The notes beneath the pieces are model-generated. The model was not told the origin of the DNA. It did no database searches and worked only from the letters and a program-made list of their open reading frames with translations. Shown in pieces: positions 1-14,295 of a DNA stretch of 64,000 nucleotides. The stretch comes from Bifidobacterium pullorum subsp. saeculare (lineage in GTDB: Bacteria; Actinomycetota; Actinomycetes; Actinomycetales; Bifidobacteriaceae). Location: NCBI RefSeq assembly GCF_016899725.1, contig NZ_JACLYU010000007.1:1-64000 (forward strand). Direction: 5' to 3'. Each line of letters starts with the position of its first letter. The stretch's first letter is position 1. The position numbers and the translations under genes are program-made.

Positions 1-24
1 ATCCCCACCCCATCCCCATCAGAC

Positions 25-56
25 TTCGCACAGCCTGCGAACCCTTCCCCTATAGC
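25..56 (+). promoter_or_regulatory. Candidate operator and -10 upstream of the GH32 gene
   Basis: A perfect 6-bp inverted repeat (TTCGCA, 5-nt spacer, TGCGAA) lies at 25-41. A possible -10 (TATAGC) follows at 51-56. The repeat could be a sugar-responsive repressor operator, or the terminator of a gene outside the window. The site is short and I see no -35. Confidence 0.3.
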
Positions 57-87
57 CCCTATGGCCCATACAAGAAAGGCAACCATC

Positions 88-2016
88 ATGGAAGCATCAT
101 CCGCCACCGTCGACGTGAGCTTCGCGACCGACGGCTACACCACGCTCGAACTGTTCCTCCAGGGCGCGGCCGTCGGCACGGGCATGGCCGTCGTCACCGC
201 GGACGGCGAACGCCGCGAATACCGGATCCCCTCCGACGTGCGCCGGCAGCATATCGTCATCCCCGTGCCGAAAAACACCGAAGTGCGTGTGGCGCTCGTC
301 GACGCCTCCGCGCCGTACGCGTACCTGTCCGGCGGCGAGGACCTGCTCGACCGCGGCATCCGCCTGATCAACCTCGACCCGGTGCAGGCCGCCTGGCCTA
401 CTGTGCCGACGACCGGGCAGATCCACGCCGGCCTCGGCCGCTCCGGCGCGCACTACGAGCCGCCGGCGCGCTGGATGAACGACCCCAACGGCCTGTGCCG
501 CTTCCAGGGTCGCTACCACCTCTTCTACCAGTTCAACCCGTACGGCTGGAACTGGGAGCCGATGCACTGGGGCCATGCGGTCAGCCGCGACCTCGTGCAC
601 TGGACCGACCTGCCGGTGGCGCTCGAGCCGCAGCACGGCATCTTCGTGGACGCCACGCAGAGCGGCGGCGCGTTCTCCGGCTCCGCCGTCACCGTGGACG
701 AGCACGGCGAGCCGTGCCCGGGCGACGAGGCCGCCGCGATCCGCCTGTACTTGACCCGCCATCTGGAGACCCTGGGCGACGAATCCTCCGTGGTGGAATG
801 GCAGGCCACCTGCCTGTGCCGCGACGGCGTGCACATGGAGGTGGAGACGCCGCTGGTGGTGCGTCCGGAGGAGGGGCTCGGCCTCGACTTCCGCGACCCG
901 AAGGTCGAATGCGCCCTCGCCGGCCCCGCCGTGGATCCGGAACGCGCCTACATGGTGACCGCCACCAACCTGCCCGCGAAGCGTTTCGCCGGCGCGGTCA
1001 GCACGATCGACAAACCCGCGCCCGCCGGCGTGAGCACGCGGGGCACGGGCGGCTGGTTCACCCGCAGTCCCTACGGCAAGCCCGGCGTGGACGAGCCGAA
1101 CCACGCCACCGTGCCGGCGATGGCCCTGTTCTCCACGGCCAAGCCACTGGGCCGCACCGACGTGTGGCACTACGAGGGACCGGTGCTCGCCGACCTGGGC
1201 CACGGCCTGTCCCGCACCTACGAATGCCCCGACCTGTTCCCGTTGGACGGCCGGACCGTGGCCGTGGGCGCGCTCATGCACTACCGCGACCGTCAGGGCC
1301 GCTTCCAGCAGGTGCGCTGGTACGTGGGCGACCTGGTGGACGAGGGCGAGGGTCCGCGCCTGGCCGTGGAGAGCAGCGATTGGTGCGACTTCGGCACCGG
1401 CTACTACGCCACGCAGAGCTTCCGCGACGACGAGGGCCGCCGCATCGTGTTCGCCTGGTACACCGACTTCGCCGGCGCGCGCACCGAGCGCCCCTGCACG
1501 GCCAACGGCATGATGTCGCTGCCGCGAGAGCTGCATGTGCGCGAGGGCCGCGTGTGGTCCAAGCCGGTGCGCGAGGTGTACGAGCAGCTGCTCGGCGATC
1601 CGCTGCCGGTTGCCGCCGACGGCGCCGTGCGCGCGGCCGCCGCGGCGCCGGGCGACGCCTACTACGCCGACCTGCGACTCGACGACGACGCGGACTTCAC
1701 GATGACGCTCGCCGAAGGCCGTGAGCTGGCCGACGGCACGCGCGCCAGCCTGCGCCTGGTGCGCGAAGGCGGCCGCACGCGCCTGGTCACGCACGGCCTG
1801 AACGTGGACGACGTCGACTTCGACGCCGGCCTCGACGACGTGCGCCGCGTGGAGGTGTTCTTCGACCGCACCGTGGCCGAGGTGTTCCTCAACGACGGCG
1901 AGGCGGCTGGCAGCATGCTGTTCGAGGCCGCGCCGGGCCGCGCGGCCTGCCGGGTCGAGGCGAAGGGGCAGGTGCGCTCGCTGACGGTGCGCGATCTGCA
2001 TTCCATCTGGCAGTGA
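88..2016 (+). CDS. GH32 beta-fructofuranosidase (sucrose/fructo-oligosaccharide hydrolase)
   Basis: Glycoside hydrolase family 32 enzyme releasing fructose from sucrose or short fructans. The three family signatures are present: WMNDPNG with the nucleophile Asp at about residue 132, a RDP motif in the middle (DFRDPKVE), and an EC motif carrying the acid/base Glu (YECPDLF). There is no signal peptide, so it is probably cytoplasmic and acts on imported sugar. About 115 residues precede the catalytic beta-propeller, and a C-terminal beta-sandwich follows it. The start at 88 is preferred because AAAGG lies 7-10 nt upstream; an in-frame ATG at 61 would add nine residues. It is the first gene in the window, so any partner permease or regulator would lie to the left. 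A strong hairpin follows the stop. Confidence 0.93.
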   Translation: MEASSATVDVSFATDGYTTLELFLQGAAVGTGMAVVTADGERREYRIPSDVRRQHIVIPVPKNTEVRVALVDASAPYAYLSGGEDLLDRGIRLINLDPVQAAWPTVPTTGQIHAGLGRSGAHYEPPARWMNDPNGLCRFQGRYHLFYQFNPYGWNWEPMHWGHAVSRDLVHWTDLPVALEPQHGIFVDATQSGGAFSGSAVTVDEHGEPCPGDEAAAIRLYLTRHLETLGDESSVVEWQATCLCRDGVHMEVETPLVVRPEEGLGLDFRDPKVECALAGPAVDPERAYMVTATNLPAKRFAGAVSTIDKPAPAGVSTRGTGGWFTRSPYGKPGVDEPNHATVPAMALFSTAKPLGRTDVWHYEGPVLADLGHGLSRTYECPDLFPLDGRTVAVGALMHYRDRQGRFQQVRWYVGDLVDEGEGPRLAVESSDWCDFGTGYYATQSFRDDEGRRIVFAWYTDFAGARTERPCTANGMMSLPRELHVREGRVWSKPVREVYEQLLGDPLPVAADGAVRAAAAAPGDAYYADLRLDDDADFTMTLAEGRELADGTRASLRLVREGGRTRLVTHGLNVDDVDFDAGLDDVRRVEVFFDRTVAEVFLNDGEAAGSMLFEAAPGRAACRVEAKGQVRSLTVRDLHSIWQ

Positions 2017-2039
2017 GACCACATCCGGCAGTGAGACCA
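2005..2039 (+). repeat. 17-bp tandem duplication at the end of the GH32 gene
   Basis: Two 17-bp copies (2005-2021 and 2023-2039), each reading ATCYGGCAGTGAGACCA with one mismatch, sit side by side. The first contains the GH32 stop codon, so the second is a non-coding copy of the gene's last codons. It looks like a small slippage duplication. Confidence 0.7.
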
Positions 2040-2043
2040 TTGC

Positions 2044-2082
2044 GGGACGCGGACAGGACCCGGCGGGTCCTGTCCGCGTCCC
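2044..2082 (+). terminator. Rho-independent-type hairpin after the GH32 gene
   Basis: An 18-bp perfect stem with a 3-nt loop: GGGACGCGGACAGGACCC at 2044-2061 and its exact complement at 2065-2082. There is no U tract, as is common for terminators in high-GC actinobacteria. It separates the GH32 gene from the ACT-domain gene. Confidence 0.8.
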
Positions 2083-2083
2083 C

Positions 2084-2089
2084 TATACT
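2084..2089 (+). promoter_or_regulatory. Candidate -10 box for the ACT/UPF0210 pair
   Basis: TATACT sits directly after the terminator stem, 45 nt before the ACT-domain start. A good -35 is not visible because that position falls inside the hairpin. Confidence 0.45.
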
Positions 2090-2134
2090 GGCAACCAACC
2101 AGCACCCACCCGTCTCAATCGAGGGAGCCATCGG

Positions 2135-2407
2135 ATGAACAAGGCCATCATCACTGTCGTCGGCCATGACACGGTCGGCATCATCGCGCGCGTCTGCACC
2201 TACCTGGCCGAGCGCCACGTCAACGTGCTCGACATCTCGCAGACCATCATCGACGGTTTCTTCAACATGATGATGATCGTCGACGTGACCGACGCCAGCG
2301 AAGAATTCGGCACGATTGTGGAGGACCTCGACAAGCTCGGCGAGGAGATCGGCGTGCGCATCCGCTGCCAGCGCGAGGAGATCTTCACCAAGATGCACCG
2401 GATCTGA
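2135..2407 (+). CDS. ACT domain-containing protein (UPF0237 family)
   Basis: A 90-residue protein that is essentially one ACT domain (small-ligand-binding beta-alpha-beta fold). It opens with the family's typical strand ([18 protein letters not shown]), followed by the helix and the second strand around NMMMIVDV. Such proteins resemble the ligand-sensing part of GcvR-type regulators. The ligand is unknown; amino acids are usual. GAGGGAG lies upstream of the ATG. The gene is 50 nt upstream of a UPF0210 protein, a pairing conserved in many Gram-positive bacteria and archaea, which suggests the two act together. Confidence 0.9.
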   Translation: MNKAIITVVGHDTVGIIARVCTYLAERHVNVLDISQTIIDGFFNMMMIVDVTDASEEFGTIVEDLDKLGEEIGVRIRCQREEIFTKMHRI

Positions 2408-2457
2408 GCGTGGTCTCGGAACAGCCAGGGGAACACCCAAGGAAGGACAGGCCAACC

Positions 2458-3822
2458 ATGTTGAACATCATGGAGGTCCACGAGACCAATCAGATGATCG
2501 AGCAGGAGAAGCTCGACGTGCGTACCATCACCATGGGCATCTCGCTGCTCGACTGCGCGGCGGACACCGTGGACGAGGTGTGTGACAACATCTACCGCAA
2601 GATCACCACCTACGCGAAGGACCTCGTGCCCACCGGCGAGGCGATCGAGCGGGACTACGGCATCCCGATCGTCAACAAGCGCATCACCGTCACGCCGATC
2701 TCGCTGGTCGGCGCCAGCTGCTGCAGGAGCAGCGAGGACTTCGTCAAGATCGCCCACGCGCTCGACCGCGCGGCCAAGGAGGTTGGCGTCGACCTGATCG
2801 GCGGCTACTCGGCGCTGGTGAGCAAGGCGATGACCCCGGCCGAGGAGATGCTCATCCGCTCGCTGCCGCAGGCGCTGTCCGAAACCGACATCGTGTGCTC
2901 CTCGGTGAACGTGGGCTCCACGAAGACCGGCATCGACATGAACGCTGTCGAGCTGCTCGGGCACATCATCAAGGACGTGGCCGAACGCACCGCGGACAAC
3001 GACTCCTACGGCTGCGTCAAGTTCGTGGCGTTCTGCAACGTGCCCGACGACAATCCCTTCATGGCCGGCGGCTTCCACGGCGTGACGGAGGGCGACGCGG
3101 TGATCAACGTGGGCGTCTCCGGCCCCGGCGTGGTCTCGCGCGCGCTCGACGCGGCCAAGGGCCGTGACTTCGAGTTCCTGTGCGAGACGATCAAGCGCAC
3201 CGCGTTCAAGATTACGCGCGTGGGCCAGCTCGTGGCCCAGGAGGCCGCGCGCCGCCTCGGCGTGCCCTTCGGCATCATCGACCTGTCCCTGGCGCCCACG
3301 CCGGCGGTCGGCGACTCGGTGGGCGAGGTGCTCGAGAAGATCGGCCTGGAGCAGGTGGGCGCCCCCGGCACCACCGCGGCGCTGGCCATGCTCAACGACC
3401 AGGTGAAGAAGGGCGGCATCATGGCGTCCTCGTACGTCGGCGGTCTGTCCGGCGCGTTCATCCCGGTCTCCGAGGACAAGAACATGATCGACGCGGCCGC
3501 CTCCGGCTGCCTGACCATCGAGAAGCTCGAGGCCATGACCTGCGTGTGCTCGGTGGGCCTGGACATGATCGCGATCCCCGGCGACACCACGGCGGCCACG
3601 ATCTCCGGCATCATCGCCGACGAAGCCGCCATCGGCATGGTCAACCAGAAGACCACCGCCGTGCGTGTGATCCCGGTCGCCGGCAAGGGCGTGGGGGAGA
3701 TGGCGAACTTCGGCGGACTCATGGGCTATGCGCCGATCATGCCGGTCAACCAGGCGGGCTGCGAGGCGTTCGTGACGCGCGGCGGGCGCATCCCCGCGCC
3801 GATCCACTCCTTCAAGAACTGA
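2458..3822 (+). CDS. UPF0210/PFL-family protein (DUF711)
   Basis: A 454-residue protein of the UPF0210 (DUF711) family, whose fold is related to pyruvate formate-lyase-like proteins. Its biochemical role is not established. Recognisable stretches include the N-terminal [20 protein letters not shown], a central [15 protein letters not shown] and the Gly-rich C-terminal [12 protein letters not shown]. The start at 2458 follows AAGGAAGG; an upstream in-frame codon at 2410 would add 16 residues unlike the family. It is translated just after the ACT-domain gene and probably from the same mRNA. Confidence 0.9.
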   Translation: MLNIMEVHETNQMIEQEKLDVRTITMGISLLDCAADTVDEVCDNIYRKITTYAKDLVPTGEAIERDYGIPIVNKRITVTPISLVGASCCRSSEDFVKIAHALDRAAKEVGVDLIGGYSALVSKAMTPAEEMLIRSLPQALSETDIVCSSVNVGSTKTGIDMNAVELLGHIIKDVAERTADNDSYGCVKFVAFCNVPDDNPFMAGGFHGVTEGDAVINVGVSGPGVVSRALDAAKGRDFEFLCETIKRTAFKITRVGQLVAQEAARRLGVPFGIIDLSLAPTPAVGDSVGEVLEKIGLEQVGAPGTTAALAMLNDQVKKGGIMASSYVGGLSGAFIPVSEDKNMIDAAASGCLTIEKLEAMTCVCSVGLDMIAIPGDTTAATISGIIADEAAIGMVNQKTTAVRVIPVAGKGVGEMANFGGLMGYAPIMPVNQAGCEAFVTRGGRIPAPIHSFKN

Positions 3823-3892
3823 GCGGGACGCCGGGCTCGGGCTGCGGCTGCTCGCCGGCGCCGCGCCCGGCCCCACCCGGCCCCGCCGCCCG

Positions 3893-4558
3893 TCACGCCC
3901 CGCCGGCGAACCCGAGCTGGCGCCAGGCCTCGTAGATGGCGATCGAAGCGCAGTTCGTCAGGTTGAGGCTGCGCAGCGAGGGACGCATCGGCAGCCGCAC
4001 CTGCTCGGCCACATGCGGGCCGGCCATGATGTCCATCGGATCGGGGATATCGCCCGGCTCCGGGCCGAACAGCAGGATGTCGGTCGGCCGGTACTCGACC
4101 TCGGTGTACAGCTTGGTGGCGTGCGCGGTGAACGCGATGATGCGCGAATCGGGCATTGACTCGACCAGGTTCTCGAAGTTCGGGTGGAGCACCACATGCG
4201 CCATGTCGTGGTAGTCGAGACCTGCGCGGCGCAGCTTGGTGTCGCGCAGGTTGAAGCCCAGCGGCTCCACCAGGTGCAGAATCGTGCCCGTCACCGCGCA
4301 CAGGCGGATCGCCGACCCGGTGTTGCCCGGGATGCGCGGCGAGTAGTAGCACAGATGCGGCGTGACGGTCTCCGCCTGCGCCGCCGCATGCGGCGACAGC
4401 ATCGCGTCGACCACGGAGATCGGATTGCCATGCGCGTCGGTGACCAGCTCGTCCGGCCCGTAGTTCGACTTGCGGTAGCCGTATTCGTACATCGCGCCGA
4501 CCTTCGACTCGGGGGAGGCGGCCGCGGGGGTGGGTGAGATGCGCTGTTCGTTCGTCAC
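3893..4558 (-). CDS. trmL: tRNA (cytidine(34)-2'-O)-methyltransferase TrmL-like
   Basis: SPOUT-class RNA methyltransferase, predicted to methylate the 2'-O of the wobble nucleotide in tRNA-Leu isoacceptors using S-adenosylmethionine. Visible signatures are PRIPGNTGSAIRLC (motif 1), LLFGPEPGDIP (motif 2) and the trefoil-knot motif NLTNCASIAIYEAW near the C terminus. It is 221 residues from the GTG at 4558; the family core begins near residue 45 (HLCYYSPRIPGN), so there is an N-terminal extension. The GTG start is chosen because a TATTCT -10 ends 8 nt before it, which fits leaderless transcription. An ATG at 4492 would give a 199-residue form. It is divergent from mutY with only 20 bp between start codons. 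Confidence 0.85.
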   Translation of the reverse strand: MTNEQRISPTPAAASPESKVGAMYEYGYRKSNYGPDELVTDAHGNPISVVDAMLSPHAAAQAETVTPHLCYYSPRIPGNTGSAIRLCAVTGTILHLVEPLGFNLRDTKLRRAGLDYHDMAHVVLHPNFENLVESMPDSRIIAFTAHATKLYTEVEYRPTDILLFGPEPGDIPDPMDIMAGPHVAEQVRLPMRPSLRSLNLTNCASIAIYEAWRQLGFAGGA

Positions 4559-4565
4559 GACTGCT

Positions 4566-4572
4566 AAGAATA
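4566..4572. promoter_or_regulatory. Shared divergent -10 region for trmL and mutY
   Basis: The 20 bp between the trmL GTG and the mutY ATG contain AAGAATA. On the minus strand this reads TATTCT, ending 8 nt before the GTG. On the plus strand AAGAAT ends 7 nt before the ATG. Both distances suit leaderless mRNAs starting at the initiation codon, and neither gene has room for a ribosome-binding site. Confidence 0.4.
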
Positions 4573-4578
4573 TGGACG

Positions 4579-5472
4579 ATGGATGACAGCGACGAATGGT
4601 TCCGCACGCGCCTGGCCGCCTGGTGGCAGACGCACGCCCGCGACCTGCCGTGGCGCTTCGGCCGCGCCACGCCATGGGGTGTGCTCGTCTCCGAGGTGAT
4701 GAGCCAGCAGACACAGATGGGCCGCGTGGTGCCGTATTGGCAGGCGTGGATGGCGCGGTGGCCGGACGCGGCCGCGCTGGCGGCCGCATCCAAGGCCGAC
4801 GTCATCACCGCATGGGGGAGGCTGGGCTACCCGCGCCGCGCGCTGCGCCTGCAGGAATGCGCCCGCGTGGTGGCCGGCGAACTGGGCGGCGAGCTGCCGC
4901 GCGACTACGACGGCCTGGTGGCGCTGCCGGGCGTCGGCGATTACACGGCCAGCGCGGTGCTGAGCTTCGCCTACGGCGTGCGCGTGCCGGTGGTGGACAC
5001 GAATGTGCGCCGCGTGCTCTCCAGGATGCTGCTGGGGGAGGAGTCGCGCGGCGGCGCCGCCAGCCGGGCCGAACGCGAGCTGGCGGAGCGCTCGCTGCCT
5101 GCCGACGCCGACCGATCGGTGACCTGGAACCAGGCGACGATGGAGCTCGGCGCCGTTGTCTGCACCGCGAAGGCGCCGCTGTGCGACGCCTGCCCGGTGG
5201 CGTCGCGCTGCGCGTTCCGCCGGGCCGGCTATCCCGGGCTCGGGGAACGGCGCACCCGGCCCCGCCAGCGCTTCCAAGGCACCGACCGGCAGGTGCGAGG
5301 GCTGGTGCTCGACGCGCTGCGCTCGCTGCCCGCCGGCGCCACGCTGGAACGCGCCACCGTGCTGGCCCTGTGGCAGGACCGGGCGCAGCTCGACGCCTGC
5401 GTCGCCTCCCTCGACGAGGACGGCCTCATCGAACTGCTCGACGGCGGCGACGTGCGGCTGCCCGCCGGCTGA
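4579..5472 (+). CDS. mutY: A/G-specific adenine glycosylase MutY
   Basis: Base-excision repair glycosylase that removes adenine opposite 8-oxoguanine. It carries the catalytic Glu39 in SEVMSQQTQ, the helix-hairpin-helix LPGVGDYTA, the catalytic Asp140 in VPVVDTNVRR, and a complete 4Fe-4S loop with Cys195, 202, 205 and 211 (C-x6-C-x2-C-x5-C). At 297 residues it is shorter than the roughly 350-residue enterobacterial enzyme. The C-terminal region after the cluster is brief, so the MutT-like 8-oxoG-recognition domain looks reduced or absent. Divergent from trmL. Confidence 0.95.
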   Translation: MDDSDEWFRTRLAAWWQTHARDLPWRFGRATPWGVLVSEVMSQQTQMGRVVPYWQAWMARWPDAAALAAASKADVITAWGRLGYPRRALRLQECARVVAGELGGELPRDYDGLVALPGVGDYTASAVLSFAYGVRVPVVDTNVRRVLSRMLLGEESRGGAASRAERELAERSLPADADRSVTWNQATMELGAVVCTAKAPLCDACPVASRCAFRRAGYPGLGERRTRPRQRFQGTDRQVRGLVLDALRSLPAGATLERATVLALWQDRAQLDACVASLDEDGLIELLDGGDVRLPAG

Positions 5473-5533
5473 CGGGACGGTCGCGGCCCGGTGACGGGGC
5501 GGTGGACGGGGGCGACGTAGACTGGGAGGCACT

Positions 5534-6262
5534 ATGGCAGCGCAGGGACGAGGAACGGGCGGCACCAGGCCGTCGGCAGGCAGGCGGACGGCGGGCGGGC
5601 GCCCCGCTGGCGCCCCGGCGCGCCCGGGCCGCCGTCCCAAGCGCCAGCTCAGCGCACGCCAACGGGCCATCTATCGGCGCCGCCGCATCGTCGTCGGCCT
5701 GCTCGCGGTCGTGTTCCTCGCGCTGGCCGTGTTCTGCGGCTACAGCCTCGTCCGATTCGCCGGCGCCACGGCGGAGGCGGTCGGTCTGGCCCTGCGCCAT
5801 GACGAGCTCACCGCCCTGGCCCGCAAGGAAGCGCCCAAGCCCAAGCCGAGCACCGGCGTTTCCGACTGCGCTTCCGCGGACGTCAGGCTGGAACTGAGCG
5901 CCAAGACGCAGACCGTGCCGGTCGGCGGCACGATGGAATGGACGGCCACGATCCGCCACGAGGGCTCTGGCAGCTGCCTCATCGACGGCTCCGACGCCGC
6001 CCGCGTGCTCACCATCACGTCCGGCGACCAGGTGGTCTGGCGTTCCGACGCCTGCCCGGCGGACCCGCGCAGGCTGCTCATGGCCCGCGGCGACAAGGAC
6101 ATCCAGTCGATCATATGGAACACGGACTCCAACACCGGGCAGGACGCGTGCAAGGAGGGGACCACGCTGCCGAAGGTCAACCCCGGCGCCTATGTGGGCA
6201 CGCTGAGCCTCAAGGCCGACCCGAAGGTGGCCAGCGACCCGGTGCCCGTGCTCGTGCAGTGA
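5534..6262 (+). CDS. Membrane-anchored hypothetical protein with extracytoplasmic domain
   Basis: A 242-residue protein I cannot name. Residues 1-50 are Gly/Pro/Arg-rich and disordered-looking. One transmembrane segment follows at about 55-77 (IVVGLLAVVFLALAVFCGY). The rest is an outside domain of about 150 residues with Cys at SDCASAD, GSGSCLI, RSDACP and GQDACK, which could form two disulfides. The domain has a beta-rich look (VPVGGTMEWTATI, GAYVGTLSLKA) like small Ig-like or DUF4232-type domains. GGAGG precedes the ATG. It sits between mutY and rpoB and probably ends its own transcript at the hairpin that follows. Confidence 0.75.
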   Translation: MAAQGRGTGGTRPSAGRRTAGGRPAGAPARPGRRPKRQLSARQRAIYRRRRIVVGLLAVVFLALAVFCGYSLVRFAGATAEAVGLALRHDELTALARKEAPKPKPSTGVSDCASADVRLELSAKTQTVPVGGTMEWTATIRHEGSGSCLIDGSDAARVLTITSGDQVVWRSDACPADPRRLLMARGDKDIQSIIWNTDSNTGQDACKEGTTLPKVNPGAYVGTLSLKADPKVASDPVPVLVQ

Positions 6263-6303
6263 CGGCGGCCGTGCGGCGGCTGCCGTGCGGTGACGGGGTA
6301 CGG

Positions 6304-6328
6304 CGCTGTTCGCCAGGCGCGAACAGCG
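6304..6328 (+). terminator. Hairpin terminator upstream of rpoB
   Basis: A 10-bp perfect stem, CGCTGTTCGC at 6304-6313 and GCGAACAGCG at 6319-6328, with a 5-nt loop. It lies 42 nt after the preceding stop and isolates the rpoBC transcript. Confidence 0.6.
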
Positions 6329-6373
6329 GCGCCCGCGACGCGGCGGGGATGGTATGGCGTCGGCGGGTACCAG

Positions 6374-6379
6374 TAAAGT
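6374..6379 (+). promoter_or_regulatory. Candidate rpoB -10 box
   Basis: TAAAGT lies 140 nt upstream of the rpoB start. I see no convincing -35. If correct, rpoB has a leader of about 135 nt. That stretch contains no other gene. Confidence 0.3.
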
Positions 6380-6519
6380 GACGAATCTGCGTGAGGTATG
6401 TCATATTGCGGGCATGCCGCCAATGACGAGACGCCCGCGAGCAGGCATATGGCGGCCGGCCAAGGCGTTTCCCCGGAAAGCAACAGTTTCGAACTCTAGC
6501 AAGCGATAAGGAACGTCCA

Positions 6520-10083
<3,564 letters not shown>

Positions 10084-10111
10084 GATTTCGCGAGAGTAAG
10101 GACAATTACAA

Positions 10112-14158
<4,047 letters not shown>

Positions 14159-14185
14159 TCCTCCGCTGCCGTCACGGCATCGACC

Positions 14186-14217
14186 GGGACCCCGCCGCTG
14201 ACGCGGACCGGGGTCCC
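14186..14217 (+). terminator. rpoC terminator hairpin 1
   Basis: An 8-bp stem, GGGACCCC at 14186-14193 with GGGGTCCC at 14210-14217, 27 nt after the rpoC stop, with a 16-nt loop that can add pairs (CCG/CGG). Confidence 0.55.
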
Positions 14218-14230
14218 GGGCTCCGGGTTT

Positions 14231-14268
14231 CGATGGCCCGGCCACCTCGCATGGTGGCCGGGCCATCG
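14231..14268. terminator. Bidirectional terminator between rpoC and the transglutaminase-fold gene
   Basis: A perfect 16-bp stem (14231-14246 with 14253-14268) and a 6-nt loop lie between two convergent genes, 27 nt past the minus-strand stop. It can serve both rpoBC and the opposing five-gene operon. Confidence 0.8.
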
Positions 14269-14295
14269 CCGTTTCTGGCGCGCCATGCCGGTGGC

